Positions 48,380-56,807 are shown, counted from the stretch's first letter. The stretch is 64,000 nucleotides of DNA from JAFGUB01 sp050305515 (GCA_050305515.1 JBNLFL010000036.1:11930-75929), one strand, 5' to 3'. The notes: generated by a model not told the origin, from the letters alone. Numbers and translations: made by a program.

Positions 48380-50750
48380 TGACAATATCTGCAGAGTTGG
48401 CGTACGGATACTTCTCTACAAGTTCTTTGACAGAGAGTTTCTGATCACCGGAGCGCATAAAGTGCGCCAGTGTCACAGAAGCCCAATAGTCATCAGCATA
48501 TTCGGTACCTTCAAGCTGAACCGGTACACCGCGTTTGTTGACCGTGTGACATGCGGCACAGGTAACCGGACCGGTATATTCACCATCAGGGCTGTACTGC
48601 AATGCCTGCTCATGCGTGGTAATGTCAACAGTACGGTCCGGTCCGTCGTAACGGGTAGTATAGAGACCGTGCGGAGACTCATGACAGGTCTGGCATGCGA
48701 GGTCGCCGTGTGCTTTGGAGTAGCGGTAGAGCGAATGTTTCGCAGGCTGATCGATCGGGAAGTACTGTCCGCCTTCGCTCTCTACAAACGGTGCAAGGTG
48801 ACAGTCGGCACAGTGTGGCTCGGAAGCCGCAAGCCACCAGTCGTCACCACCGGACGCCGCTGAATACGGTACGGCACCTCCTTCAGGATGGTTCCATGGT
48901 TTCAGATCCAGTCCGTCTTTGGCAACGTTTTTAACCAGAATACCGGACTCATGTTCGGTATAGTATTTAAGAACTTCATTCTCACCATGGGTGGTTGGAT
49001 CGGCAATCGCTTTGAATCGCTTCATATCGCCCTGTGCCACGGCTTCAACAATCTCTTTAAGCGATTTATTGCGAATCGTTGTCCCTTCATGGGTCTGCAC
49101 GGTTTTAAGGTTATCAATCGCCTGCATTTTCTGCGCCACTTTGGTGTGACAGTTCGTACAGTAGAGGCCACGCATTTTGGAGATGCTTTCACCATCTTCG
49201 TCTTTGAGCGATACTTCATTGAGCTGGAATTTACCGTATTCGTTCAGGAAGAACGGCGGTTTTGCATCGGGATTGGTGTGCGCATCGCGGCGGACATAAC
49301 AACCGCCACCGCTTGTACGGACATCACGGTCAGAGAAACGGCCTTCACCATAACGGTCAGAGACACGGTAGGGGTTGGTGTCGTCATTCATGTTCGCATT
49401 CTGGAAGTGCGTCGGGTGACACGCCTGACAGCTCTGCGAACGTCCTGCAGCATCCGGCATCGGAACCATGGAAAGGTGGAACCCGTGAATGGCTTCGGAA
49501 AGCGGTTTTGCTTTGACGGTTTTATAACCTGTTGCACCCGGACGCGGTTCCTGGAGGTTACCCGATACGTTATCCCCGTGACAGTCGGCACAGTTGATTT
49601 CACCTGTCTGCCCCAAACGGTTGGATGATGCTTTATCGTTATAGTGCTTCAGGAATTCGGTTTTGTGATGTGCATCGTGGAGCGAGAGAATATTGATGGA
49701 TGCTTCACTCAGACGCGCCATATATTCACTCTCATCCGGATAGCTTTTCCAGTAGGCATACTCTTTGTCGGAGAATGTCAAGCCCTCTTCACGAGCCATT
49801 TGTGCCGCTTTGCCCTGACGGGAGTGACAGGCATAACAGTTGGGGATGTCAACGGGGTTGGTACCGAAATACTCTACAATTTTCCCTTGCTGATCAAGAA
49901 TCGCACGACCGTTCTGATCATGCAGCTGAACGGTAGAGCGCTGGAACGGCTGGAAATCACGTTCGGTAATAGAGCGGATTGTACCTTTTCGCGTCGAGTC
50001 ATTAAACGCTGTCAGCGGCAGACCGAGTGCATCCCAGATATGGGATGCGGTCAAAACCAGCGGAATGTCCGTTACCGCAGGAACAAGCGTATCGGTGAAA
50101 ACAACGTTGCTGCCGTCTTTACCGGAGTATTCCAGGTAACCACCGGCCATATGTTTACCGGTAGGGCCGGAATCGATAGGCACCTTGATGTCTTTTCCGA
50201 CAAGAAGACGGTCTTTCTTCGTTGCATTGGCTGGTTTGGTTCCTTCAAGATCCTGATAGATAAAGAGGTGCTTCCAGACATAGTTGGCTACGTTGTCACC
50301 CGGATCGTCCATGCGGCCATTACCATCGACGTCTTTGGCGACACTCCAGTACTTCATCTTGTTCCCTTCACTGTACGAGTTGTCTTTCGTGTAGTAATAG
50401 AGTTTGACATTATCTTCCGGAGTCAAAAGTTTTGGCAAAGCCCCGTTCATACCTGAACGAATGGATTGAGCCTGAATCGAGTTATAGGGCGGGATCACAC
50501 AACAGTAACTCATTTCAAAACCGACACAGTGCATTCCGAGTTCATAGTTTATGAATGTGTTATATTGATTTTTTGGATTGTAGGCTTTCACCTCATTTCC
50601 ATTAATCTCCTGTTTGGTCATCTCTAACAGGTTCAGGTTGAACGGCGGGTTCTTGTCATACTCTTGAACCGAAGCCGAAACCATTGTTACAGCCGAAACC
50701 GCATACAACGTTGCTGCCATAGCTGCGATATTTCGAAGCTTTTGTAACAT
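48363..50750 (-). CDS. Periplasmic multiheme c-type cytochrome with seven CxxCH
   Basis: 795 residues from the ATG at 50750 (AAGGAG 6 bases upstream; an ATG one codon earlier is also possible). The signal peptide ends around VSASVQEY. Heme motifs in order: CYACH, CADCH, CQACH, CTNCH, CADCH, CQTCH, CAACH. A Cys-rich ELGMHCVGFEMSYCCVIPPY lies near the N-terminus and a YDKNPPFNLNLLEMTKQEI-like opening precedes it. It matches uncharacterised large cytochromes of sulfur- and metal-cycling bacteria; I cannot assign a substrate. Monocistronic with its own terminator and an AT-rich 270-base upstream region. Confidence 0.88.
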   Translation of the reverse strand: MLQKLRNIAAMAATLYAVSAVTMVSASVQEYDKNPPFNLNLLEMTKQEINGNEVKAYNPKNQYNTFINYELGMHCVGFEMSYCCVIPPYNSIQAQSIRSGMNGALPKLLTPEDNVKLYYYTKDNSYSEGNKMKYWSVAKDVDGNGRMDDPGDNVANYVWKHLFIYQDLEGTKPANATKKDRLLVGKDIKVPIDSGPTGKHMAGGYLEYSGKDGSNVVFTDTLVPAVTDIPLVLTASHIWDALGLPLTAFNDSTRKGTIRSITERDFQPFQRSTVQLHDQNGRAILDQQGKIVEYFGTNPVDIPNCYACHSRQGKAAQMAREEGLTFSDKEYAYWKSYPDESEYMARLSEASINILSLHDAHHKTEFLKHYNDKASSNRLGQTGEINCADCHGDNVSGNLQEPRPGATGYKTVKAKPLSEAIHGFHLSMVPMPDAAGRSQSCQACHPTHFQNANMNDDTNPYRVSDRYGEGRFSDRDVRTSGGGCYVRRDAHTNPDAKPPFFLNEYGKFQLNEVSLKDEDGESISKMRGLYCTNCHTKVAQKMQAIDNLKTVQTHEGTTIRNKSLKEIVEAVAQGDMKRFKAIADPTTHGENEVLKYYTEHESGILVKNVAKDGLDLKPWNHPEGGAVPYSAASGGDDWWLAASEPHCADCHLAPFVESEGGQYFPIDQPAKHSLYRYSKAHGDLACQTCHESPHGLYTTRYDGPDRTVDITTHEQALQYSPDGEYTGPVTCAACHTVNKRGVPVQLEGTEYADDYWASVTLAHFMRSGDQKLSVKELVEKYPYANSADIVKKGWK

Positions 50751-50856
50751 CATGCACTCCTTATCTCATAGAATAGCCGTCATTCTGACATTACTTTTTT
50801 TAATCATTGTTTAAACTCTTTAAATTTTTCAATATTATTTATATTTATATTGCTGC

Positions 50857-50876
50857 TAATCAAAGAAGTGTGATTA
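50857..50876. promoter_or_regulatory. Inverted repeat upstream of the multiheme cytochrome
   Basis: TAATCA-N8-TGATTA, about 105 bases before the cytochrome start in AT-rich DNA (273-base gap 50754-51026). It could be an operator; the arm orientation is opposite to an FNR box. Confidence 0.35.
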
Positions 50877-50969
50877 ATAGAGGAAAAATGAGCTATTTCA
50901 GGCTTAATTTGATGAATTTATTTTAAAAATCAGATCTGATGATTATGATACTTCCGACGCAATTTGCGC

Positions 50970-50975
50970 TACAAT
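50970..50975 (+). promoter_or_regulatory. -10 box for the small membrane ORF
   Basis: TACAAT in GCTACAATAAAAGGAG, 52 bases before the ATG at 51027. Confidence 0.45.
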
Positions 50976-50994
50976 AAAAGGAGTGGAAAATAAA

Positions 50995-51030
50995 ATGACT
51001 CTCAGTCTTGAGAATGGGGATTTGTTATGA
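50995..51030 (+). other. Possible 11-codon leader ORF
   Basis: MTLSLENGDLL, ending in a TGA that overlaps the ATG of the 58-residue ORF (ATGA). GGAG lies about 11 bases upstream. It could couple translation of the next ORF or be fortuitous. Confidence 0.3.
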
Positions 51031-51203
51031 GTGATGAAAAATTCAAGATCATACTGACTCTACTCGGCGGAGTCATTTTTGCCATGATTTTCATACTCAT
51101 AGCACTGGTAATGCCTGTTAAAAAATCATCGTCGACTTTTGATGAATTTGCAACGCCAAAATCAAAACTGGAACATATTTCAAAAGAGGCGCGGGAGCGC
51201 TAA
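51027..51203 (+). CDS. 58-residue single-pass membrane protein, unknown
   Basis: Short ORF with a GGGGA site 7 bases before the ATG. A charged start (MSDEKFK) is followed by one strong hydrophobic helix (about 8-30, IILTLLGGVIFAMIFILIAL) and a hydrophilic tail ending KEARER. It has its own -10-like box and a possible leader ORF. The last 4 bases overlap the convergent secreted-protein gene. I do not recognise it; small membrane proteins often act as subunits or regulators of larger complexes. Confidence 0.6.
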   Translation: MSDEKFKIILTLLGGVIFAMIFILIALVMPVKKSSSTFDEFATPKSKLEHISKEARER

Positions 51204-51559
51204 TACTCCTCTTCGCCCTCTTCGCTAATGACAAATGTCGTCTCTTCGAGCTTCTTACCCGCTTCCCTGACACACACACGCCACTCTCCGGGCTCACGTC
51301 CGTAATAGTAGCGGAAATCATAGAGGGAACCGTGATGGGCACTAAGGATGATAGTGCGTTCACGGTGATCTTCATCAAGGCTCGGTGCTTTCCATTCAAA
51401 AGTGATATTGCGGTCATACGAAACACGTTCGGTAAAGTAGGTGCATTGTATCCGTTTACTTCCTTCACCGCTCACTTCGCAGATCAGATTTTTTGCCGGT
51501 ACTTCTTCAGCCACAGCCAAAGCGCACATGATCACAAAATAAAACACTTTTAATTTCAT
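51200..51559 (-). CDS. Small secreted protein of unknown function
   Basis: 119 residues from the ATG at 51559 (GGAGCATCTT leader). A signal peptide (about 1-17, VFYFVIMCALAVAEE) is followed by a predicted beta-rich domain with two Cys early (LICEVSGEGSKRIQC), RTIILSAHHGSLYDFRYYYG (about 67-86) and GEWRVCVREAGK, ending in an acidic tail (EEGEEEY). The Ig- or beta-sandwich-like pattern suggests a periplasmic binding or modulating role, unproven. Confidence 0.65.
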   Translation of the reverse strand: MKLKVFYFVIMCALAVAEEVPAKNLICEVSGEGSKRIQCTYFTERVSYDRNITFEWKAPSLDEDHRERTIILSAHHGSLYDFRYYYGREPGEWRVCVREAGKKLEETTFVISEEGEEEY

Positions 51560-51599
51560 AAGATGCTCCAAAGGGAATTATTATAACCTATTTCTTCAG

Positions 51600-51605
51600 T
51601 ATAAT
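51600..51605 (+). promoter_or_regulatory. -10 box for the membrane TlpA-like gene
   Basis: TATAAT 13 bases before ATG 51618 and 25 before ATG 51630. Confidence 0.5.
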
Positions 51606-51617
51606 TACTCAAAAAAA

Positions 51618-52130
51618 ATGGTTGATTTTATGAGTGCAATTCCTTTTAAAAAATGGCTTCGCGAACTGGGTTGGAGTTTGCTGATCCTTGTCGTGGCCAT
51701 GAACCTGCTTAGCTATTTCAGAAATCCGCTCGAAGCCGGTGCCCCATTGCCGCAGCTACAGCTGCATACACTCGATGGGGCGAGCATCAATCTTGAAGAG
51801 ATAAAACGCCCGGTTCTGCTTCACTTCTGGGCCACCTGGTGTCCGACATGCCGCCTTGAAGCTTCCAATATCGAGCAGCTTAGCCGTCATTATCAGGTCA
51901 TTACAATAGCCGTCAAATCCGGGAGCGATGCCGAATTGCGTAGCTATCTTGAAAAAAACGATCTTCATTTTCCTACTGTCAATGATACCGACGGAACACT
52001 CTCAAGCCGTTTTCAGGTCGCGGCTTTTCCTACGACATTCATCTACGATGCTGAGGGAAGGTTACATTTTGGCGAAGTGGGATACACCTCTGTCGCAGGA
52101 CTTTTTGCACGTATGTGGTGGGTCGATTAA
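51618..52130 (+). CDS. Membrane-anchored TlpA-like thiol-disulfide protein (ScsD-type)
   Basis: 170 residues (166 if started at the ATG at 51630; neither start has a clear ribosome site). An N-terminal membrane anchor (about 18-34, ELGWSLLILVVAMNLLS) precedes a periplasmic thioredoxin fold with LLHFWATWCPTCRLE (about 71-85) and the cis-Pro region VAAFPTTFIYDA. WCPTC is typical of TlpA/ScsD proteins. It may reduce disulfides of apocytochromes or other envelope proteins; the multiheme cytochrome gene lies 1 kb upstream. Its 3' end overlaps the convergent YjbQ gene by 4 bases. Confidence 0.85.
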   Translation: MVDFMSAIPFKKWLRELGWSLLILVVAMNLLSYFRNPLEAGAPLPQLQLHTLDGASINLEEIKRPVLLHFWATWCPTCRLEASNIEQLSRHYQVITIAVKSGSDAELRSYLEKNDLHFPTVNDTDGTLSSRFQVAAFPTTFIYDAEGRLHFGEVGYTSVAGLFARMWWVD

Positions 52131-52546
52131 TCGCCCCAGAGCGTCGCTATGACTTCGCGTGAACCGCCACGGTCACGATGTTCGGCCAGATAGATACCCT
52201 GCCAGGTTCCAAGACCCGGCTTTCCCGAAAGTACCGGAATCAGAAGTGATGCACCCAAAATGGCACTTTTTATATGTGCCGGCATGTCATCACGTCCTTC
52301 ATAGGTATGAGCGTAATAGTGCTTATCATCGGCAAGATCGGAAAAAAAAGATTCCATATCGCTGCGTACCGTGGGATCCGCATTCTCATTGATACATAAG
52401 GACGCACTCGTATGCCGGATAAAAAGCTGTAGCATTCCGCTGCGATATTCACTCAGTTGCGGCAGTTGCGCAACAATCTCGTCAGTGATCAGATGAAAGC
52501 CGCGAGAGCGTGCTTTGAGACGAATACAGTACTGATGCATTTTCAT
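52127..52546 (-). CDS. YjbQ family (UPF0047) protein
   Basis: 139 residues of the YjbQ/UPF0047 family, reported to have weak thiamin phosphate synthase activity in E. coli but with no settled role. Conserved blocks: FIRHTSASLCINENADP (about 42-58), HTYEGRDDMPAHIKSAILG (about 80-98) and LGTWQGIYLAEHRD (about 112-125). It overlaps the YqiA-like gene by 4 bases (ATGA). Confidence 0.92.
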   Translation of the reverse strand: MKMHQYCIRLKARSRGFHLITDEIVAQLPQLSEYRSGMLQLFIRHTSASLCINENADPTVRSDMESFFSDLADDKHYYAHTYEGRDDMPAHIKSAILGASLLIPVLSGKPGLGTWQGIYLAEHRDRGGSREVIATLWGD

Positions 52547-53127
52547 GCATCAAACCTTACATGTAAGAATGACGCGATACGTTCGAAATGCGATTCAATA
52601 TGCTCAAAGCTGTGTGAACCTCCTGCTTCGACGACCATCTCGGCACCGGAGAGCTTTTCATACGCTTCTTTCCAGTCAAGCAGTTCATCGCCCTTCTGGA
52701 GCAGCACGAGCAATTCATCACCCTGCTGCCATCTGCCCGCATCATACAGCTCCAGCATTCGAAGGTGCTGTTCCTGCCACTCGAAACGGCTGTGGTCGTA
52801 GTAGTGCGTCATCAAACCGAGTGCTTCTTCCAAACGGCGATAGGGATAAACCGCAGGATTAATCAAAACCGCACGCAGTCCAAAACGGCGGGCAAGATAA
52901 TGCGCGTAATAACCGCCCAATGAAGAGCCGACAAGTTTGATGTCGGAGAGTTGTGCGTCACTGCATTGGCGCAACATCGTAATCAGATCCACAAGCGTCT
53001 GTATGGCCAGATCGGGACTGTAATGCAGTGAGGGCACCAAAACCGGTTCATCGCAGCCGAGTGCTTTGAAGTGTTGCGGCTTGCTGCCGAAAGCACTGCT
53101 CGCAAATCCGTGAATATACAGAATCAT
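52543..53127 (-). CDS. YqiA/YcfP-like alpha/beta hydrolase
   Basis: 194 residues. An opening YIHGFASSAFGSKPQ (about 4-18), nucleophile elbow LVGSSLGGYYAHYLA (about 64-78), and His in EAGGSHSFEHIE near the C-terminus complete a Ser/His/Asp esterase of the YqiA family. Natural substrate unknown. Overlaps its neighbours on both sides by 4 bases. An exact palindrome copy encodes LHV five codons from the end. Confidence 0.87.
   Translation of the reverse strand: MILYIHGFASSAFGSKPQHFKALGCDEPVLVPSLHYSPDLAIQTLVDLITMLRQCSDAQLSDIKLVGSSLGGYYAHYLARRFGLRAVLINPAVYPYRRLEEALGLMTHYYDHSRFEWQEQHLRMLELYDAGRWQQGDELLVLLQKGDELLDWKEAYEKLSGAEMVVEAGGSHSFEHIESHFERIASFLHVRFDA
52557..52566. repeat. TTACATGTAA palindrome, copy 17
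   Basis: Exact copy at the 3' end of the YqiA-like gene, read as Leu-His-Val. Confidence 0.9.
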
Positions 53128-53321
53128 GACAATGCCTGTTTTTCAAGCTCTTTATAGGCTAAAAAGCGGATCCAGTCATTAAATTTCATCCCGGAAGCAA
53201 AGCACGCTTGACCAAAGCGTTCGAGTTCTTCCGTTGTGAGCATCAATTCCACTTCCACAAGCGTATCGTCCTTAATCGTTTCGATGCTACGAAACGCTTT
53301 CGTTGTCACTCTTCGATCCAT
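53124..53321 (-). CDS. 65-residue protein, possible ribbon-helix-helix type
   Basis: A small protein with strand-helix-helix character: VEVELMLTTEELERFGQACF (about 22-41) and KFNDWIRFLAYKELEKQ (about 46-62), as in CopG/RHH DNA-binding proteins or antitoxins. No toxin partner is adjacent. It overlaps both flanking genes (16 and 4 bases) within the DUF4405-YqiA-YjbQ run. Confidence 0.6.
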   Translation of the reverse strand: MDRRVTTKAFRSIETIKDDTLVEVELMLTTEELERFGQACFASGMKFNDWIRFLAYKELEKQALS

Positions 53322-54106
53322 ATCAGAAGATCCATCGGATTTTTTCCCGCCTCTTCCGCAAGTGTTTTGAATTTGCTCTGGGGATCCGCCTGAATTCCAA
53401 TGCCATCAAGCCGCTCTATAACCGTATTCAAATCCAGTCCGCGAATCTCACACACCTGAGCCAGACTTTTTTTGCCCAATCCACTTCCCTCTTTTAACGG
53501 AGGCTTCGTCCCTTTTTTATCTTCAGAGAGCAGGATATCGAAAAGCTTCTGGGGCGTCATCCCATGCTTTTGCGCTACATTTTTCAGCGTCGCATTGGCG
53601 TCAAACACAATACCGGAACGTTGCAGGCGCCCTTTTGCCGCCTCCCGGTCGATTTGCATCTTTCCCATGAAAGCAGCCATCGTATCAAGCTCTGCATGCC
53701 CGTAGGGAGGAGAGCCCAATCCTTTTTCCCAATCCTCACTGACATAATCGCCCAGATCAATAATCCATCCAAAAGGCGGCCACTGCATCAATGCACCGCT
53801 TGCAACCGTCAATGCGATTATCAGAGAAATCAGCAACTCCCGCGTCATGGCAAGCGCCTGCGTCGTTTTTGATTTCATATACGATATAAAAGGACGCCAG
53901 TTAAAATAAAGGTGCACTCCGGCAACAACAAGCATCAGCAACGTTGTGACGGTATGAAGATGATCCCACTGCTCTTTATCGAAACCCGCAAAACTCCAGC
54001 CGCCCCAGTAAGCGATACGACCCGGAGGAGCGATGTACAGCACCAGCCCGCTCACCGCGGAAATCAGAAACATCCATGCAAGACTCAGCGATACACTCTT
54101 TTTCAT
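53306..54106 (-). CDS. DUF4405-like membrane protein with C-terminal helical repeats
   Basis: 266 residues. Three or four transmembrane helices (about 7-27, 50-70, 88-110) with histidines positioned for b-heme: DHLHTVTTLLMLVVAGVHLYFNW (in short form HLHTVT and GVHLYFNW). The C-terminal cytoplasmic or periplasmic part (about 120-266) contains three related helical units: TLKNVAQKHGMTPQKLFDIL, SLAQVCEIRGLDLNTVIERL and FKTLAEEAGKNPMDLLIWI. A smaller paralogue is encoded divergently at 54348. Electron transfer or sensing is possible; function unknown. Confidence 0.7.
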   Translation of the reverse strand: MKKSVSLSLAWMFLISAVSGLVLYIAPPGRIAYWGGWSFAGFDKEQWDHLHTVTTLLMLVVAGVHLYFNWRPFISYMKSKTTQALAMTRELLISLIIALTVASGALMQWPPFGWIIDLGDYVSEDWEKGLGSPPYGHAELDTMAAFMGKMQIDREAAKGRLQRSGIVFDANATLKNVAQKHGMTPQKLFDILLSEDKKGTKPPLKEGSGLGKKSLAQVCEIRGLDLNTVIERLDGIGIQADPQSKFKTLAEEAGKNPMDLLIWIEE

Positions 54107-54159
54107 GATCCACCTTCTTCCCTCTGAAAAAACTTCTTTATAGCGAGGTTTATACAGCG

Positions 54160-54165
54160 ATTATA
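54160..54165 (-). promoter_or_regulatory. -10 box for the DUF4405/YqiA/YjbQ run
   Basis: TATAAT on the minus strand about 54 bases before the ATG at 54106. Confidence 0.45.
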
Positions 54166-54282
54166 CCCTAAATCATTTCACTTCTTCAGATGACGCACAC
54201 AGGATTTGAACATAAAAAATGTTACCTTTCATTTGTTTTGTGATACCCGTTGTTTCAATAAACCGAATAGACTTTTACCACT

Positions 54283-54313
54283 CTTCAAAGCCATGAAACA
54301 TACGGCTTTGAAG
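54283..54313. promoter_or_regulatory. 10 bp perfect inverted repeat upstream of the DUF4405-like paralogue
   Basis: CTTCAAAGCC, 11-base spacer, GGCTTTGAAG, ending 34 bases before the ATG at 54348. No T-run follows, so it is unlikely to be a terminator. It could be an operator or a 5'-UTR hairpin. Confidence 0.55.
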
Positions 54314-54347
54314 CATCAATTTCACCTCTAACGGCAAAGGAATATTC

Positions 54348-54836
54348 ATGAGGAAAAGTCTGATAAAAGAGGTCGCGACATCACTGACCGCACTGGTCTT
54401 TCTTGTTGTAGGTATCACGGGTGTGCTCATGTTTTTCCATCTTTTCGAGAGTTATACCAAAGAGATGCATGAAATACTGGGATTGCTGTTTGTTGCTGCG
54501 GCACTGTTACATGTATATTTCAACTGGAGTGCCATGCAGCGCTATTTTCCGAAAAAAACATTTTTGCTCTTTGCGACACTCATAACACTCGTAAGCGCAG
54601 GTTTTATTGCTACGGCATCTAAAGGCGAGAATCCGAAACGTGCCATCATCGATGCCGTATTGAAGGCTCCACTGGAAACAAGTGCCAAAATTTTCGGTAC
54701 GGACAGAAATCAGATTGAAAAACTACTGGAAGCACAGGGAATGACTTTTGAAAACACCCACTCCCTGCTTGAGATTGCAGAGAAGAACCGCAAATCCCCT
54801 TTTGAGATTATTGCCGGTATTACAAAAAAGCAATAG
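54348..54836 (+). CDS. Small DUF4405-like membrane protein
   Basis: 162 residues. Three hydrophobic segments (about 12-30, 42-60, 70-86) with MHEILGLLFVAAALLHVYFNW carrying the same H...HVYFNW pattern as the divergent neighbour (kept here as MHEILG and LLHVYFNW). The C-terminal part has two short helical units: APLETSAKIFGTDRNQIEKL and THSLLEIAEKNRKSPFEII, like the repeats in the neighbour. The two genes are diverged duplicates sharing one control region. Its stop lies 8 bases from the convergent chemoreceptor gene. Confidence 0.68.
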   Translation: MRKSLIKEVATSLTALVFLVVGITGVLMFFHLFESYTKEMHEILGLLFVAAALLHVYFNWSAMQRYFPKKTFLLFATLITLVSAGFIATASKGENPKRAIIDAVLKAPLETSAKIFGTDRNQIEKLLEAQGMTFENTHSLLEIAEKNRKSPFEIIAGITKKQ

Positions 54837-54844
54837 CGGACTCC

Positions 54845-56794
54845 TTACGTTTTGAACTTCTCAAGCTTCTGATCGAGTCCTTTGGCAGCATCCATAAGCT
54901 CGTCTGTCAAATGACGGATTTTTTCAAGGCTGGCTTCATTCTCTTTCGAGATTGTTGACATGGTATGAATGTCATCACTGACAGCATCGACACTCCGGGA
55001 AACCACATTATTTTTCTCGACAATATTGGATGAAAGAAGTGCTGTCTGCTGCATCTTCTGCGAACTGAATTCTATTTTGGCCTGTACGGTTGAGGAGTTT
55101 TTAAGAATCGTTTCCACATTGCCGGAATTGCCGCTCATCTCGGTGCTGATGTCTGAAATAGACTGCACGATGACATTGACGGTTGCAGAAATTTCGGAAA
55201 GGGATTTCTGTGTCCGTTCCGCCAGCTTGCGCACCTCATCGGCAACAACGGCAAAACCGCGTCCGTGTTCACCGGCGCGCGCGGCTTCGATCGCCGCATT
55301 AAGAGCCAGCAGGTTTGTCTGGTCGGCAATGTCGGAAATGACTTCGAGAATCTGTTTCGTCTGCTGCACATCGCTGACGAGCGTTTGCAGTTTTGACGAG
55401 AGTTCCAGCTCGTCCTCGGCATCTTCCTGAAGCGAGGCAACCAGATCGTTAAGATCTTTAACCGCCGTCATCAATTCGCGATTCGCTTCTGCCATCTCCT
55501 CTTCAGAACTTTTCGATAGCACTATCGTAGTCTGGATGTTCTCTTTCACCGCACGGTTATTTTCCACCGTACGATTGACAATGTTGTTTTGCCGACTGAT
55601 GCCGTCGCTGACGCTGCGAAGGAGTTCGAGCAGCGCCGTCGTACTTCGCCGGTTGCGTGCCGATGACTGTTTTGCATCATCGACAATCGCGTGAATTTTA
55701 CCGATGAAGCGGTTGATAAAATCTGCTACGACACCTATCTCGTCATTTGATACAACATTCACGCGTTGCGTCAGATCTCCGTCTCCTTCGGCGATACGTT
55801 CAATCTTCGCTTCAAACTCCTGCATCGGTTTACCGACGGCAAAACGCAGAATAATCATCAATGCGAAAATAATGACGATATCAATGAATGCCATAATCAG
55901 AATCTGCATTATCATTCCGCTTTTCGCATCCTGTATGGCACGTTTAACCGATTCAAGAGGTTTGGCAATAATGACCTCTCCTATCTGCTTTCCTTCAAAA
56001 TCCTTGATCGGTTGTATGTAATTAAAATAGTGTTCGCTTTGAAAGACGTCAGATACATGTTCAACAGACTTGAAATCATTCAAAAGTTGCATATCCGAAA
56101 CTTCTTCTTTTTGTGACAAAACTCCCAAACCTACAGAAGGTGCCTGGCTCAGACCGTCCGCAATGGCAAGCTGTGAACGATCCATCAGGAAGAGAATGCT
56201 GGCACCCATCTCTTTTTTAGCGGCTTTCACGATGGAGTTGAAGCCCTGAATAAACTCTACCGATCCGAGATATTCATCACCGTCCATAACAGGGGCAATA
56301 CCGCGCAGTACCATTCCCGCTTTGCCAATCTCTACAGCCACCAGCGGCTTTTTATTTGCTTTTACCTGTTTGATGGTTTCGCGGAAAGAGCTCAGATCAT
56401 CACCAAACTTCTCTTTGTTCCAGTGACGCAAAAAACTTTTGACATCTGCCGTATGAATATGAATCTTGACATTGTTATAGGCAGTATTATCTTTCAAATT
56501 CTGAACCAATGTGTCAATAATTGCAATGGCACTTTCACGATCGTTATGGCGCAGGGCATCACGTACAGCACTATTGGAAGCTATTGTAATCGCATTGGTC
56601 AGACCGACACTCTCCTTTGATGAAAGCTGATTATTCAGATACACAGAAAGTGACTGATGCATATCAGCATAAATATTCTGCTCAATATTTTTGAGAGAAA
56701 CCCATGAGGTACTGAGTACCAGTAGCAATCCCACCACAATCGCCACCATCAGCGGAATGTGGATTTTTTTTCCTATCGTCATATTCTTAAACAT
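54845..56794 (-). CDS. Methyl-accepting chemotaxis protein with Cache-type sensor
   Basis: 649 residues. TM1 (about 10-32), a periplasmic Cache-like domain (about 35-285), TM2 (about 290-315), HAMP (about 316-370) and a cytoplasmic signalling hairpin with the invariant tip IADQTNLLALNAAIEAARAG and GRGFAVVADEVRKLAERTQ (about 480-520). No C-terminal CheR-docking pentapeptide is seen. Ligand unknown. It is transcribed alone from a likely -10 at 56890-56895; the 5' leader contains an exact palindrome copy. Confidence 0.92.
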   Translation of the reverse strand: MFKNMTIGKKIHIPLMVAIVVGLLLVLSTSWVSLKNIEQNIYADMHQSLSVYLNNQLSSKESVGLTNAITIASNSAVRDALRHNDRESAIAIIDTLVQNLKDNTAYNNVKIHIHTADVKSFLRHWNKEKFGDDLSSFRETIKQVKANKKPLVAVEIGKAGMVLRGIAPVMDGDEYLGSVEFIQGFNSIVKAAKKEMGASILFLMDRSQLAIADGLSQAPSVGLGVLSQKEEVSDMQLLNDFKSVEHVSDVFQSEHYFNYIQPIKDFEGKQIGEVIIAKPLESVKRAIQDAKSGMIMQILIMAFIDIVIIFALMIILRFAVGKPMQEFEAKIERIAEGDGDLTQRVNVVSNDEIGVVADFINRFIGKIHAIVDDAKQSSARNRRSTTALLELLRSVSDGISRQNNIVNRTVENNRAVKENIQTTIVLSKSSEEEMAEANRELMTAVKDLNDLVASLQEDAEDELELSSKLQTLVSDVQQTKQILEVISDIADQTNLLALNAAIEAARAGEHGRGFAVVADEVRKLAERTQKSLSEISATVNVIVQSISDISTEMSGNSGNVETILKNSSTVQAKIEFSSQKMQQTALLSSNIVEKNNVVSRSVDAVSDDIHTMSTISKENEASLEKIRHLTDELMDAAKGLDQKLEKFKT

Positions 56795-56807
56795 GATCTG
56801 TCCTTAG

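Noticed and set aside
48888..50456. Long plus-strand frames opposite the multiheme cytochrome
   Set aside because: The CxxCH motifs place the real gene on the minus strand; the opposite frames are Cys/Thr/Val-rich shadows.
50857..50876. TAATCA-N8-TGATTA as an FNR/CRP site
   Set aside because: The arms are inside-out relative to TTGAT-N4-ATCAA, so it was kept only as a generic inverted repeat.
54507..54516. TTACATGTAT, one mismatch from the iterated palindrome
   Set aside because: It encodes the His-Val-Tyr of a motif shared with the divergent paralogue, so protein conservation explains it.
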